A DNA stretch of 41,635 bases from an uncultured Alphaproteobacteria bacterium (GCA_903831485.1 CAIKXW010000205.1:1-41635), one strand, 5' to 3'; shown: positions 16,959 to 26,080, counted from the stretch's first letter. Numbers and translations are program-made. The notes: generated from the letters alone by a model not told the origin.

Positions 16959-18593
16959 GTGTTCGCGCACACGAAAGACACCTCACACTTGACCCAATCT
17001 CCTGTCCATTTCCGGGACCTGAACCTCAACGCCTCGATCCTCGAGGCGCTGACTGCGAAGGGCTACACCGTCCCCACGCCGATCCAGCTTGCTGCGATCC
17101 CCGGCGTGATGGAAGGCCGCGACCTGCTCGGCATCGCCCAGACCGGCACCGGCAAAACCGCCGCCTTCGCCCTTCCGATTCTCCACCGCCTCGCCGACAA
17201 CCGGAAACCGGCGCCCAAGCGCGGCTGCCGCGTGCTCGTGCTTTCGCCGACGCGCGAACTCGCGACGCAGATCGCTGACAACTTCAAGGCGTACGGCTCG
17301 AAGCTTGGCTTCAGCGTCGCCACGATCTTCGGCGGCGTGGGGCATGGCCCGCAGCGCCAGGCGCTGGCGCGTGGCGTCGACATCGTCGTCGCCGCCCCTG
17401 GCCGCCTGCTCGACCACCTCGGCGAGCGTGATGCCGATCTCTCGCAGACCGAGATCTTCGTCCTCGACGAAGCCGACCAGATGCTCGACATGGGCTTCAT
17501 CGATCCGATCCGTCGTATCGTTCGCCACCTGCCCAAGCAGCGTCAGAACCTGTTCTTCTCGGCCACCATGCCGACGGACATCGAGAAGCTGGCCAACGAC
17601 CTGCTCAACAAGGACCCTCTGAAGGTCTCCGTAGCTCCGCCTTCGACCACTGTCGAGCGCGTCAACCAGCGCGTCGTGTTCGTGGAAGCCGGCCGCAAGC
17701 GCGGACTTCTGACGGAACTGTTCGCTGACGCGGCGTTCAAGCGCGTGCTCGTGTTCACCCGTACCAAGCGCGGCGCTGACAAGGTCGCTCGTGTGCTTGA
17801 GGGCGGCGGCGTGCCGGCCTCGGCGATCCACGGCAACAAGAGCCAGAACCAGCGCGAGCGCGCCCTGGCCGAGTTCAAGGACGGCAAGGTCCGCGCTCTC
17901 GTGGCGACCGATATTGCCGCCCGCGGCATCGACATCTCGTCAGTGACGCATGTGGTGCAGTTCGAGCTGCCGGATGTTCCCGAGCAGTATGTCCACCGCA
18001 TCGGCCGCACGGCGCGCGCGGGCAAGGATGGCTCGGCCGTCGCGTTCTGCGCCGAGGACGAGCGTTCGCTGCTGCGTGACATCGAGCGGGTCACGCGTCA
18101 GAAGATCCCCAGCGAGGATCGTCGCAACGACGCGCAGCTCGCCCAGCTGTCGGCCAACGCCAACATGGACGAGAAGCGCGGCGCCAAGGCCGAGCCGCGT
18201 GGCGATGCGCAACCGCGCCGCCAGCAGCAGCAGAAGCCGCGCCGCAACGGCGGCCGCAACGATCCCCGCAGCGAGAACCGCAACGCTCCGCGCACTGAAC
18301 CGCGCGCGGATCAGGGCCATCGCAGCGAAGGCGCAGGCAGCGAAGGCCGCTCCCGCAACCGCCGTGGCAAGGGCGGGGCATCAGGCGGCGCCAGCATGGG
18401 CGCCCGCAATGGGGCAACTCCCGGACAGCAGCAGAAACCGCGCAGCGACAAATCTGGGAACCATCGCAAGGGACAAGGTCATCGCGACCAGGCGCCTGCG
18501 CGCAGCGACGTGATGAAGGTAACTTCTGGCGCCGTGACCGGTCCGGTGACGTCCGCGAGCGACCTGATGCGTCGCCTCGCAACACAGAACTAG
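16959..18593 (+). CDS. RhlE-like DEAD-box RNA helicase
   Basis: A 544-residue ATP-dependent RNA helicase. All core motifs are visible: the Q motif region PTPIQLAAIP (39-48), motif I QTGTGKT (61-67), PTRELA, motif II VLDEADQML, motif III FSATMP, and HRIGRTARAGKDG. The last 140 residues are a low-complexity Arg/Gly/Asn/Gln-rich basic tail, as in RhlE-type enzymes, probably for RNA binding. Such helicases act in ribosome assembly and RNA turnover at low temperature. GTG 16959 has AGGCG nearby; TTG 16989, 10 codons later and just before the conserved FRDLNL, is a reasonable alternative start. The gene stands alone behind a long leader. Confidence 0.93.
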   Translation: MFAHTKDTSHLTQSPVHFRDLNLNASILEALTAKGYTVPTPIQLAAIPGVMEGRDLLGIAQTGTGKTAAFALPILHRLADNRKPAPKRGCRVLVLSPTRELATQIADNFKAYGSKLGFSVATIFGGVGHGPQRQALARGVDIVVAAPGRLLDHLGERDADLSQTEIFVLDEADQMLDMGFIDPIRRIVRHLPKQRQNLFFSATMPTDIEKLANDLLNKDPLKVSVAPPSTTVERVNQRVVFVEAGRKRGLLTELFADAAFKRVLVFTRTKRGADKVARVLEGGGVPASAIHGNKSQNQRERALAEFKDGKVRALVATDIAARGIDISSVTHVVQFELPDVPEQYVHRIGRTARAGKDGSAVAFCAEDERSLLRDIERVTRQKIPSEDRRNDAQLAQLSANANMDEKRGAKAEPRGDAQPRRQQQQKPRRNGGRNDPRSENRNAPRTEPRADQGHRSEGAGSEGRSRNRRGKGGASGGASMGARNGATPGQQQKPRSDKSGNHRKGQGHRDQAPARSDVMKVTSGAVTGPVTSASDLMRRLATQN

Positions 18594-18609
18594 TGCCCGA
18601 AACGCAATC

Positions 18610-18634
18610 GGCGCCGCTCCTTGCGGGCGGCGCC
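18610..18634 (+). terminator. Hairpin after the helicase gene
   Basis: GGCGCCGC (18610-18617) pairs perfectly with GCGGCGCC (18627-18634) across 9 bases, starting 17 bases past the helicase stop codon. No T-run follows, so it may be a 3'-end stabilising structure or a Rho-dependent end rather than a classic intrinsic terminator. Confidence 0.55.
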
Positions 18635-18859
18635 GACGCTTCTATCCCAGCGGGGGGACGTGGGGGGACTAGATCGCTGGGACCAGAACCTATTCTCTTG
18701 CGCTTGTCTCGTTTTCGTCCGCGGCAGTGGGGACAATAATCCCGAAAACCTCCTGCAGTTCCGGGCGCTCCTGACATTTGGTGAGGCGGTCCGGAAATCC
18801 AAGTGCTGGAACTGCGTCCCGATTGCGCCAGACGCCCAGCGCGCTACAAGGCGGACGGG

Positions 18860-19567
18860 ATGAGCATCTGGATGCAATTGTCGTCGCTGGCCCGGAAGGC
18901 CTTCGAGCCGGACGACGAAACGGGTACGGACGTGGCAGCGCTGACCTGCGCGCCGGATCCGGGCGATGTCGAATTCACCGCAGCAATCATCGGCCTCAGC
19001 GCAAAACTTGCGAAGGCAGACGGCCTTGTCACGACAGACGAGGTCGCGGCCTTCGCGCGCGTGTTCACCGTCGCGCCGGAGGACCGTGCGTCGATGCAGC
19101 GCGTGTTCAACATCGCGCGGCAGACTGTGCTCGGCTATGAATCCTACGCACGCCGCATCGCCAAACGTTATCGTGATCGCCCCTGCCTGCTGGAAGGGGT
19201 GCTCGACGGGCTGTTCCGCATCGCCGCTTCGGACGGCGCGATCACCTCTGAAGAGCTGAGTTACCTGCACAGCGTGGCGGGATTTTTTGCATTCAGCGAA
19301 GATCAGTTCCGCAGGATCAAGGCCAGCCATGTCGGGCCGGATGGCGACGACCCGTATCTTGTCCTGGGCGTGCGCCACGACGCCAGCTTCGAGGAGGTTC
19401 GGGCGGCCTATCGGCGCCTGATGCTGGCGAATCATCCCGACACGCTGGCTGCGACAAAGTCCGCCCCGCGCGAGTATGAACCCGTGGCGCACGAAAAATC
19501 GGCAGCCATAACCACCGCCTATGCCCGGATACGCAATGAACGCGGAATTCTCAGCCGCGCCGATTGA
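18860..19567 (+). CDS. TerB-DnaJ domain protein (DjlA-like)
   Basis: A 235-residue protein. Residues about 35-140 form a TerB-like helical domain (AAIIGLSAKLAKADGLVTTDEV and LFRIAASDGAITSEEL are paired acidic repeats). Residues about 168-235 form a J domain with the essential HPD in ANHPDTL. The order TerB then J matches the cytosolic part of DjlA co-chaperones, which stimulate DnaK ATPase. The N-terminal membrane anchor of classic DjlA is missing or very short, so it is probably soluble. ATG 18860 has AAGGCGGACGG upstream. The gene is followed by a small membrane-protein gene 47 bases on. Confidence 0.88.
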   Translation: MSIWMQLSSLARKAFEPDDETGTDVAALTCAPDPGDVEFTAAIIGLSAKLAKADGLVTTDEVAAFARVFTVAPEDRASMQRVFNIARQTVLGYESYARRIAKRYRDRPCLLEGVLDGLFRIAASDGAITSEELSYLHSVAGFFAFSEDQFRRIKASHVGPDGDDPYLVLGVRHDASFEEVRAAYRRLMLANHPDTLAATKSAPREYEPVAHEKSAAITTAYARIRNERGILSRAD

Positions 19568-19614
19568 CATTCGGGTGGCCGGACGCACCTTCATAGCCTC
19601 AGGGAGCCTTACCC

Positions 19615-19896
19615 ATGACCGAAACCCTTGGCCACGCTGATATCGGTTCGCGCCTGATGCTCGGTTTCCAGCGCGTGTTCAGCGTGTTGGCGAAGGCTGG
19701 TTTCGGACTGTTCCTGCTGTTCGCGGCGCTTGCCGCCCTCGTGGCGACGACGTTCATCGGGATCATGCTGGCGATAGCGGCTGTATTTCTGACTGTCGGC
19801 CGTCCGCGCCGCCGGGCTCAGGCTCAGGTACGGCCGGCGCCCCCTGAGACGCTCGATGCCCGTCGCACCGCCGACGGTTGGGTAATCGAGCTCTAG
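19615..19896 (+). CDS. Small single-domain membrane protein, unknown function
   Basis: A 93-residue protein with a good ribosome site (CAGGGAG) before ATG 19615. Residues about 25-62 are strongly hydrophobic and long enough for one long or two short membrane helices (GFGLFLLFAALAALVATTFIGIMLAIAAV). A basic stop-transfer segment (GRPRRR) and a soluble tail ending in DGWVIEL follow. I do not recognise the family. A perfect -35 hexamer TTGACA (19564-19569) overlaps the upstream stop codon, so it may have its own promoter, although the -10 is poor. Confidence 0.7.
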   Translation: MTETLGHADIGSRLMLGFQRVFSVLAKAGFGLFLLFAALAALVATTFIGIMLAIAAVFLTVGRPRRRAQAQVRPAPPETLDARRTADGWVIEL

Positions 19897-20031
19897 GCAG
19901 CACCATATCCGAGGTCGAGGGGCGAAAGGTTGTCGGGTGACGCCCGATAATGGCCCCGACGCGTTGCGCGATCTGCGCAATAACCACACAAGCTATCCTG
20001 ACCGCCAGCTACCTGACCAAGCCTCCCATCC

Positions 20032-20925
20032 ATGAAACCCGCAGACTTCGCGCTTCTGGTCGCCGTGTGCCTGTTCTGGGCGCTGAACCTCGTGGTCACG
20101 CGCTGGACGGTGACGGCGGGCGATGTGCCGCCACTATTCTTCGCTGCGGTTCGCGTGACGCTGCTGGCCGCTGTGCTAGCGCCATTCCTGCTGCCGGCGC
20201 CGCGCCAGATCGGCATGATGTTCGTGATCGCCATGGGCATGGCGGGCATCCATTTCGGGTTGCTGTTCCTCGGTCTTGCCACCTCAACGGCTGGCGTCGC
20301 GGCCGTGATCGGGCAGCTGGGTGTTCCGTTCACCACCATCCTGTCGATCGTCTTTCTGAAAGAGCAGATCGGCATCTATCGCACCGTGGGCATTCTCCTC
20401 GCGTTCGTCGGCGTGATCATCATCGTGCTCGATCCCGACCAGTTCACGTTCACGATCGGGGCGATCTACCTGGTCGGCGCCGCTATCGTGGGCGCGATCG
20501 CAAACATCCTGATGAAGCGCATCGATCCGATGCCTGCGATGCGGTTACAGGCGTGGATCGGGCTGTTCTCAATTGTCCCGCTCGCCCTGATGTCGCTGGT
20601 CTGGGAGACACGGCAGGCGGATGCGTATGTGGCGCTGGACTGGCGCGTCTATGCTGCCAGCATTTTTGCTGTTCTTGGCGTCTCGATCTTCGCCCACGGA
20701 AGCTTCTACCGCCTGATCAAGCAATACGACGTGACCCTGCTGTCGCCGCTGACCCTGATGACGCCGGTGATGAGCGTCGCGCTGGGCGTGTTCACGCTGG
20801 GCGAATCGGTGACGTGGCAGATGATGCTCGGCGGGGCGATGGCGCTGGCGGGAGTCGGGATTATCGGCGTGCGCCGCAACCGCCGCTTCCCTGAAGCGCC
20901 GGTTGGCGACAAGATCAGCCAATGA
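20032..20925 (+). CDS. EamA-family (DMT) permease
   Basis: A 297-residue protein with ten predicted membrane helices in two homologous halves. The EamA hallmarks are present: FWALNLVVTRW at the N-terminus, and TPVMSVALGVFTLGESVTWQMMLGGAMALAGV near the C-terminus (conserved Gly-Glu at the end of helix 9). Members export metabolites or drugs; the substrate cannot be inferred. The stop overlaps the start of the amidase gene (ATGA), so the two are likely co-translated. Confidence 0.9.
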   Translation: MKPADFALLVAVCLFWALNLVVTRWTVTAGDVPPLFFAAVRVTLLAAVLAPFLLPAPRQIGMMFVIAMGMAGIHFGLLFLGLATSTAGVAAVIGQLGVPFTTILSIVFLKEQIGIYRTVGILLAFVGVIIIVLDPDQFTFTIGAIYLVGAAIVGAIANILMKRIDPMPAMRLQAWIGLFSIVPLALMSLVWETRQADAYVALDWRVYAASIFAVLGVSIFAHGSFYRLIKQYDVTLLSPLTLMTPVMSVALGVFTLGESVTWQMMLGGAMALAGVGIIGVRRNRRFPEAPVGDKISQ

Positions 20926-21674
20926 GCTTGAACATCATCCCGGCCCCGAGCCCCAATTTCAACGAGCGGCTGCATCCGCTCGATATGCTGGTGCTGCACT
21001 ATACCGGCATGCCGGACGGACCTTCCGCCCTGGCGCGCATGACCGAAGAGAAGGAGCCTCGCGTTTCCGCCCACTACATGGTGGAGGAAGACGGTCGCGT
21101 CTTCGCGCTGGTGCCGGAAGACAAGCGCGCCTGGCATGCGGGGCGCAGCTGGTGGCGCGGGCGGGAAGACCTCAACTCCCGTTCCATCGGCATCGAGATT
21201 GTGAACCCAGGACACGAATGGGGCTACCGCGCCTTTCCGGACGAGCAGATCGCCGCCGTGGTCACGCTCTGTCAGGGAATTCTTTCCCGCTGGTCGATCC
21301 CGCAGGTGAACATCGTGGCGCATTCCGACATCGCGCCCGACCGGAAGGAGGATCCCGGCGAACTCTTCCCGTGGAAGCAGCTGGCCGAAGCCGGGATCGG
21401 CCTCTGGCCCGAGCCCAGCCGTCCCGCACCGTGGATGATGCACGGCGCATCCATCGGCGACGCGGGCATGACGGTGGATGGTCTGCAGGGCGACCTCGCC
21501 ATGATTGGCTACCGGATCGACGCGACATCTGCCTTCGACGAGCGGACAGCGGCCGTTGTGCGCGCCTTCCAGCGGCGGTGGCGTCCGTTGCGCGTCAATG
21601 GCGAGGGCGATGTCGAGACGATCACACTCGCGCATGCTGTTGCAGTGATGTCGCAGGCCGGCGCGGAACCCTAG
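20922..21674 (+). CDS. N-acetylmuramoyl-L-alanine amidase (AmpD-like) with peptidoglycan-binding domain
   Basis: A 250-residue protein. The amidase_2 domain (about 20-150) has the zinc ligands His26 in VLHYTGMP, His134 in VAHSDIAPDRKEDPG and Asp144 in the same motif, plus the catalytic Glu92 in IGIEIVNPG. A peptidoglycan-binding type 1 domain follows (about 175-240, LQGDLAMIGYRID and AVVRAFQRRWRP). No signal peptide is seen, so it should be cytoplasmic like AmpD/AmiD-type recycling enzymes that cut anhydro-muropeptides. In Alphaproteobacteria this two-domain form is common. The start overlaps the EamA gene by 4 bases, so the permease could move a related compound; that is speculation. Confidence 0.92.
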   Translation: MSLNIIPAPSPNFNERLHPLDMLVLHYTGMPDGPSALARMTEEKEPRVSAHYMVEEDGRVFALVPEDKRAWHAGRSWWRGREDLNSRSIGIEIVNPGHEWGYRAFPDEQIAAVVTLCQGILSRWSIPQVNIVAHSDIAPDRKEDPGELFPWKQLAEAGIGLWPEPSRPAPWMMHGASIGDAGMTVDGLQGDLAMIGYRIDATSAFDERTAAVVRAFQRRWRPLRVNGEGDVETITLAHAVAVMSQAGAEP

Positions 21675-21689
21675 TGTGACAGAAACGCT
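21665..21689 (+). promoter_or_regulatory. Weak EcfG-like promoter candidate upstream of the BLUF gene
   Basis: GGAAC (21665-21669), 16 bases, then CGCT (21686-21689), 57 bases before the BLUF start. The -35 and spacing fit the EcfG consensus, but the third -10 base, normally T, is C. It overlaps the end of the amidase gene, so chance is likely. Confidence 0.25.
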
Positions 21690-21745
21690 AATTCCCCGTT
21701 CACCTTTGATGCCTCATGCTCGCAGCAGGTTGAACGGAGTCGGCT

Positions 21746-22183
21746 ATGCCTTCCGGAGCCCTGCACCGTACGGTCTACATGAGCACAGCCGTCGGCGTGT
21801 TGCGCGCGGAAGAACTCGACCGCATCTATCTTCGTGCAAAGTCAGCGAATTCACGTGAAGCCATCACCGGCCTGATGCTGTTCTATGAGGGCGTCTTCCT
21901 GCAGGTGCTGGAAGGTCCAGCGGCTGGCGTCACCAGTCTGATGGAAAGGATCCGGCGCGACCGGCGGCATGCAAATCTCGTCGTGCTTGAGTCTGGAGCG
22001 GTGGACACGCGCAGCTTTCATCAGTCGCCGATGCATTTCATCGCAGCGCGGAATCTCTCGGCGGGCGAAAAGCAGGCTTTCTCCGAATTGAGCCAGGCAG
22101 TGGCGGCGCGTCCGGCCGGTCTGCCTGGCGGCCTGGGCTTGTCTGACTTCCTGGCGGCCTTTGCGGCAGCGAAACCAGCCTGA
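21746..22183 (+). CDS. BLUF-domain blue-light sensor protein
   Basis: A 145-residue protein made of one BLUF domain (about 6-100) and a short C-terminal extension. Compared with AppA with a constant offset of ten, the flavin-site residues align exactly: Tyr11 (AppA Y21), Asn35 (N45), Gln53 in FLQVLEG (Q63) and Met96 (M106). The usual Trp (W104) is Ser94. Tyr and Gln are the photocycle pair, so light sensing should be possible, but the missing Trp could change signal output. No effector domain is attached; short BLUF proteins act through partner proteins. AACGGAG precedes ATG 21746. The stop abuts the convergent coiled-coil gene inside the palindrome TGATCA. Confidence 0.9.
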   Translation: MPSGALHRTVYMSTAVGVLRAEELDRIYLRAKSANSREAITGLMLFYEGVFLQVLEGPAAGVTSLMERIRRDRRHANLVVLESGAVDTRSFHQSPMHFIAARNLSAGEKQAFSELSQAVAARPAGLPGGLGLSDFLAAFAAAKPA

Positions 22184-22357
22184 TCAGCCTTCCTTCGGCT
22201 TCGACTCCAGCGCTGCGATCTCCTGGTCGAGATCGCGGATGCGCTTTACGAGAATCGGGATCTGCACCTTGTCGTCCGTGCCCTGGGCGAGGGCGAGTTC
22301 CTGCTGGAGGCGGGAACGATCGCGACGGAGGCGGCGGATGGGAGACTGTTTCGACAT
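22184..22357 (-). CDS. Small basic coiled-coil protein, unknown function
   Basis: A 57-residue frame with TAAGG five bases before its ATG at 22357. The first part is strongly basic (IRRLRRDRSRLQQELALAQG). The second is a regular heptad-like helix (ILVKRIRDLDQEIAALESK). The two helices separated by a short DDKVQIP turn suggest a helical hairpin or dimer. I do not recognise a family. It converges on the BLUF gene with no gap at all. Codon use and the clean ends support a real gene. It could be nucleic-acid or protein binding, but no function is shown. Confidence 0.65.
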   Translation of the reverse strand: MSKQSPIRRLRRDRSRLQQELALAQGTDDKVQIPILVKRIRDLDQEIAALESKPKEG

Positions 22358-22464
22358 GGCGGCCTTATAACCGGGTTGGAGAAATTCTCTATGCCCCCGG
22401 AATAGCGCTGCGGGCGCCCAGATGGGGCTGGGCCCGGCGATCCAGCTCTTGCTAGGCTGCGGCG

Positions 22465-23112
22465 ATGACCGCGATCGACGTCAGAGACCCAAAGCAGCTC
22501 CGCAAGGCCGTGAAGGCGCTCGCAAAGCAGTGCACGATCATCGAAACCGCCCACGCACGCGTCGGGGTGCCGGAGTGGCGCACGCGGCAGGGCGATTATG
22601 CCGGTCTCGCCCGGATTATCGCTTACCAGCAGCTGTCGACCAGGGCGGCGGGCACGATCTGGGGCAGGGTGGAGGTCTTGCTCGGCAAGGTGACGCCCAA
22701 GTGCGTTCTGGCCGCGGACATCGATGCCCTGCGCGCCTGCGGGCTGTCGCGTCAGAAGATCGCCCACATCCGCTCGATCGCCGAGGCTGTGGAGAGCGGC
22801 TCGTTGAACCTGAAGCGCGTGGCGAAGGCTTCGGATAAGAATGCGCAGGCCGAACTGGTGGCTGTGAAAGGCATCGGGCCGTGGACGGCGGACGTCTATC
22901 TGATGTTCTGCCTGGGCAGATGGGATGTGTTCCCGCACGCCGATATCGGGTTGTCCGAGGCCTACCGGATGATCACCGGCGAACGTAAACGCCACCCGCC
23001 GAAGAAGTTTCTCAAGACCGGCGAGAAGTGGCGCCCCTATCGCGGCGTCGCGGCCCACATGTTGTGGTCGTACATCAACGCTGTTCGCGATGAGAAGCGG
23101 GGCGGGGCGTAG
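22465..23112 (+). CDS. DNA-3-methyladenine glycosylase II-like protein (HhH-GPD family)
   Basis: A 215-residue helix-hairpin-helix DNA glycosylase. The hairpin and catalytic region read LVAVKGIGPWTADVYLMF then FPHADIGL, with Asp160 at the catalytic position. IIAYQQLSTRAA is the usual N-terminal helix of the AlkA group. The enzyme should excise alkylated purines in base-excision repair. It lacks the N-terminal domain of E. coli AlkA, as do the short bacterial AlkA-like enzymes. No Fe-S cysteine loop follows, which separates it from Nth and MutY. The start ATG 22465 lies 107 bases from the divergent coiled-coil gene. Confidence 0.9.
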   Translation: MTAIDVRDPKQLRKAVKALAKQCTIIETAHARVGVPEWRTRQGDYAGLARIIAYQQLSTRAAGTIWGRVEVLLGKVTPKCVLAADIDALRACGLSRQKIAHIRSIAEAVESGSLNLKRVAKASDKNAQAELVAVKGIGPWTADVYLMFCLGRWDVFPHADIGLSEAYRMITGERKRHPPKKFLKTGEKWRPYRGVAAHMLWSYINAVRDEKRGGA

Positions 23113-23198
23113 GCCGGCTCACAAAGGCCCGTGGTGGCCTGTCCATCCGCGCCGTCATTCGCTACGTAGTCCCGATCTGAATCACACAAGGCACGCTC

Positions 23199-24179
23199 AT
23201 GACCGCCCGCACGCTTCGCGAATTCCTCGCCGACCCGGCGGGCGATGGACAACCCGCACCGCGCGATCTGGCCGCCCTGATTGAGGCGATCTCGGACTCA
23301 TGCCGCACGATCTCTTACCTCGTCTCCCGTGGCGCGCTGGCCGGTGTGCTCGGCACGGCTGGTACGGGCAATGTTCAGGGCGAGGAGCAGAAGCAGCTCG
23401 ACATTCTTGCCAATGACGAACTCATGGCCATGGCAAAGGCCTCCTGCGTCGTCGCCGCCGCTGCTTCCGAGGAAGAGGATGAGGCGCGTCCGCTTGCGCC
23501 GGGAGCGCCCTATCTTCTCCTGTTCGATCCGCTCGATGGCTCCTCAAACATCGACGTAAACGTTTCGATAGGCACCATCTTCTCTGTCCTGCCTGCAAGA
23601 GACGGCGAGGGCGCCTTTCTCCAGCCCGGCCGCAACCAGGTCGCCGCCGGCTATTGTGTCTACGGACCGCAGACAACGCTGGTGTTGACGCTCGGGTCCG
23701 GTGTCGTGGGCTTCACGATGGATCCGCCGACGGGTCAGTTTGTCCAGACAGCTTCGGCGCTGCGTATTCCCGAGAAGACGAAGGAGTTCGCGATCAACAT
23801 GTCGAACATGCGTCACTGGGCGGACCCCGTGCGCAGCTATGTCGATGAGTGTCTTGCGGGCGAGACCGGGCCGCGCGCCAAGAACTTCAACATGCGCTGG
23901 ATCGCCTCCATGGTGGCGGATGTGCATCGCGTTCTCACGCGCGGCGGGGTCTTCATGTATCCGTGGGACAAGCGCGAGCCCGGCAAGCCGGGCAAGCTGC
24001 GCCTGATGTATGAGGCGAACCCGATGTCGCTGCTTGTCGAGCAGGCGGGCGGCAAGTCCTTCGACGGCAAGCAGCAGATCCTCGACATTGTCCCAAGCGG
24101 CCTGCACCAGCGCGTCTCGGTTATGCTGGGCTCTCGGGAAGAGGTCGAGGTGCTGGAGAAGAAGCACGCATCGCTGTGA
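23199..24179 (+). CDS. fbp: Class I fructose-1,6-bisphosphatase
   Basis: A 326-residue metal-dependent phosphatase of gluconeogenesis. The signature [20 protein letters not shown] gives the metal-binding Asp residues, and [16 protein letters not shown] and [20 protein letters not shown] are the substrate-binding and C-terminal family motifs. Length fits class I enzymes. It acts on fructose 1,6-bisphosphate in the cytoplasm. The GTG start of the DoxX-like gene overlaps its stop codon, so the two are coupled. The ATG at 23199 has CAAGGC just upstream. Confidence 0.96.
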   Translation: MTARTLREFLADPAGDGQPAPRDLAALIEAISDSCRTISYLVSRGALAGVLGTAGTGNVQGEEQKQLDILANDELMAMAKASCVVAAAASEEEDEARPLAPGAPYLLLFDPLDGSSNIDVNVSIGTIFSVLPARDGEGAFLQPGRNQVAAGYCVYGPQTTLVLTLGSGVVGFTMDPPTGQFVQTASALRIPEKTKEFAINMSNMRHWADPVRSYVDECLAGETGPRAKNFNMRWIASMVADVHRVLTRGGVFMYPWDKREPGKPGKLRLMYEANPMSLLVEQAGGKSFDGKQQILDIVPSGLHQRVSVMLGSREEVEVLEKKHASL

Positions 24180-24568
24180 CGGCCGCTACCGCGCCACGCA
24201 GCACTTGGCGGATGCTCGGGCGCGTCTTCGTGATGTTCTGGTTCATCGGTGGCGGCATCGGCCACTTCGTGCTGACGCCGACATTCGTCTCCGTCGTGCC
24301 GCCCTATGCGCCGTTCCCGCTCGAGATGGTCTACCTTACCGGGGTCCTCGAAATCGCAGGCGCGCTTGCGCTGCTCTACAAGCCGCTACGCCACATCGCC
24401 GGCCTGTGCCTCATCGCGCTCACCATCTGCGTGACGCCCGTTCACATCCAGATGCTGATCGAGGCGAACAAGTATGCGGCGCTGGGGCCGGTGGCGCTGT
24501 GGGCGCGGCTGCTGTTCCAGCCGGTGTTCATCTGGATCATCTGGGCGAGTACGCGACGCCGCGCCTAA
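24176..24568 (+). CDS. DoxX-like membrane protein
   Basis: A 130-residue protein with four predicted membrane helices. [28 protein letters not shown] then [15 protein letters not shown] resembles DoxX/DoxD-like family members, including the His in helix 1 and the Gly-Glu in helix 2. The function of this branch is not established. It starts at a GTG overlapping the fbp stop (GTGA), so it is made from the fbp transcript. Its stop lies in CTAA shared with the convergent transhydrogenase. Confidence 0.8.
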   Translation: MTAATAPRSTWRMLGRVFVMFWFIGGGIGHFVLTPTFVSVVPPYAPFPLEMVYLTGVLEIAGALALLYKPLRHIAGLCLIALTICVTPVHIQMLIEANKYAALGPVALWARLLFQPVFIWIIWASTRRRA

Positions 24569-26028
24569 CCGCCTCGTGCGGCCCGTGCAAAACGCTCCAG
24601 GGCAGCCATCGCGTCGTCCTGTGCGGCGACGCTTGGCTGGCGGCGCGGCATGCGGTTCCACGCATCGAGCGCTGCGATCTTGTAGGCCTCGGCCAGCGTC
24701 GGATAGTTGAACGTGTTCTTGACAAAGTAATCAAGCGTGCCGCCGAGATTGAGCACGGCCTGGCCGATATGGATCAGCTCGGTTGCGCCTTCGCCGACGA
24801 TGTGCGCGCCGAGCAGGCGGCGGGTTTCGAGCGCGAAGATAAGCTTCATGAAGCCCGAGCTTAGTCCCATGATCTGTCCGCGCGCCGTCTCGCGGAAGCG
24901 CGCGACGCCGCACTCGTAGGGGATGCTCTTGGCGCGCACCTGCTCTTCGGTCATGCCGATGGTCGACATTTCCGGCACCGAATAAATCCCGTACGGGAAG
25001 AATTCCGGCGGCGCCTGTGAGGGCGCGTCGAACGCATGGCAGGCGGCGATGCGGCCCTGTTCCATCGATGTCGAAGCGAGGCTCGGAAAGCCGATCACGT
25101 CGCCGACGGCGTGAATGTGAGGCTGTCTGGTGCGGTAGGTGTTGGCGTCCACAGCGATCTTGCCGCGTTCGTCGGCGGTGAGGCCAGCATTCTGGAGTTC
25201 GAGCGCATCCGTCGCGCCTTTGCGTCCAGCGGCGAACAGCACCATCTCGCTCCATATCTGGCGCGAATCCTCCAGCTCGATCAGGCAGGCGTCCGGGCCT
25301 TGCCGGCTCACGCGCTTCACGCGGCTCTGCAGGCGCAGGCTCATGCCGCGGTCACGCAGGTCGTGGATGAATTCGTCCACCAGCTCGCGGTCGATAAAGG
25401 GGAAGATCGCCTCGCCGGGCTCGATGACCGTCACCTTGACGTCGAGCGCGGAGAAGATGGTGGCGTACTCGATGCCGATGACCCCCCCGCCGATCACCGC
25501 GAGCGAGCGGGGCAGGCGTTTGAGGGCGAGGATTTCGTCCGGATCGACGATCGCATCGCCATCGAAGGGGATGAAGTGCGGGCGATAGGGCTCTGTGCCG
25601 ACGGCGAGGATGAACCGCCCTGCCGTGAAACGCTTTGTGCTCGTCGGCGAGACCACCTCGATGTGCAGCGGATCGATGAAGCGTGCTTCGCCCGTGACCC
25701 ATTCCACGCCATTGCGCGAGAACTGATGTTCAAGCACTTCGACTTCGTGGTCGAGGGTGATTGCCAGACGCTGGCGCAGGTCTTCTGCGGTGATGCTCTG
25801 CTTGTTGCGGTGAGAGCGCCCATAGACGCCGCGCTCGCGCCAGCCGGACAGGTTCAGCACGGTCTCGCGCAGCGTCTTGGACGGAATAGTGCCGGTGTGC
25901 ACGCAAACGCCGCCGACGCGCCGGCCCTTCTCGACCACAAGCACGGACTTCTTCAGCTTCGCGGCCTGCACGGCAGCGCGCCGTCCAGCCGGTCCTGACC
26001 CGATTACGATGAGATCGAACGCCTGCAT
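24565..26028 (-). CDS. sthA: Soluble (Si-specific) NAD(P)+ transhydrogenase
   Basis: A 487-residue flavoprotein of the disulfide oxidoreductase superfamily. The FAD fold is LIVIGSGPAGRRAAVQAAKL. The site that carries the redox disulfide in lipoamide dehydrogenase reads GGVCVHTGTIPSKTLRE, with only one cysteine, as in SthA/UdhA (GGCTHxGTIPSK-like). The second nucleotide fold is LAVIGGGVIGIEYATIF, and the C-terminal dimer domain includes GEGATELIHIGQAVL. SthA equilibrates NADPH and NADH in the cytoplasm. ATG 26028 has GGAGGA upstream; a TTG 11 codons earlier is less likely. The SLC13 gene lies 52 bases upstream on the same strand and may be co-transcribed. Confidence 0.94.
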   Translation of the reverse strand: MQAFDLIVIGSGPAGRRAAVQAAKLKKSVLVVEKGRRVGGVCVHTGTIPSKTLRETVLNLSGWRERGVYGRSHRNKQSITAEDLRQRLAITLDHEVEVLEHQFSRNGVEWVTGEARFIDPLHIEVVSPTSTKRFTAGRFILAVGTEPYRPHFIPFDGDAIVDPDEILALKRLPRSLAVIGGGVIGIEYATIFSALDVKVTVIEPGEAIFPFIDRELVDEFIHDLRDRGMSLRLQSRVKRVSRQGPDACLIELEDSRQIWSEMVLFAAGRKGATDALELQNAGLTADERGKIAVDANTYRTRQPHIHAVGDVIGFPSLASTSMEQGRIAACHAFDAPSQAPPEFFPYGIYSVPEMSTIGMTEEQVRAKSIPYECGVARFRETARGQIMGLSSGFMKLIFALETRRLLGAHIVGEGATELIHIGQAVLNLGGTLDYFVKNTFNYPTLAEAYKIAALDAWNRMPRRQPSVAAQDDAMAALERFARAARGG

Positions 26029-26080
26029 GGCGGGCAGATCCTCCAACGCGGGAATCTGCAATGAATCTGGTTAACGGGTG

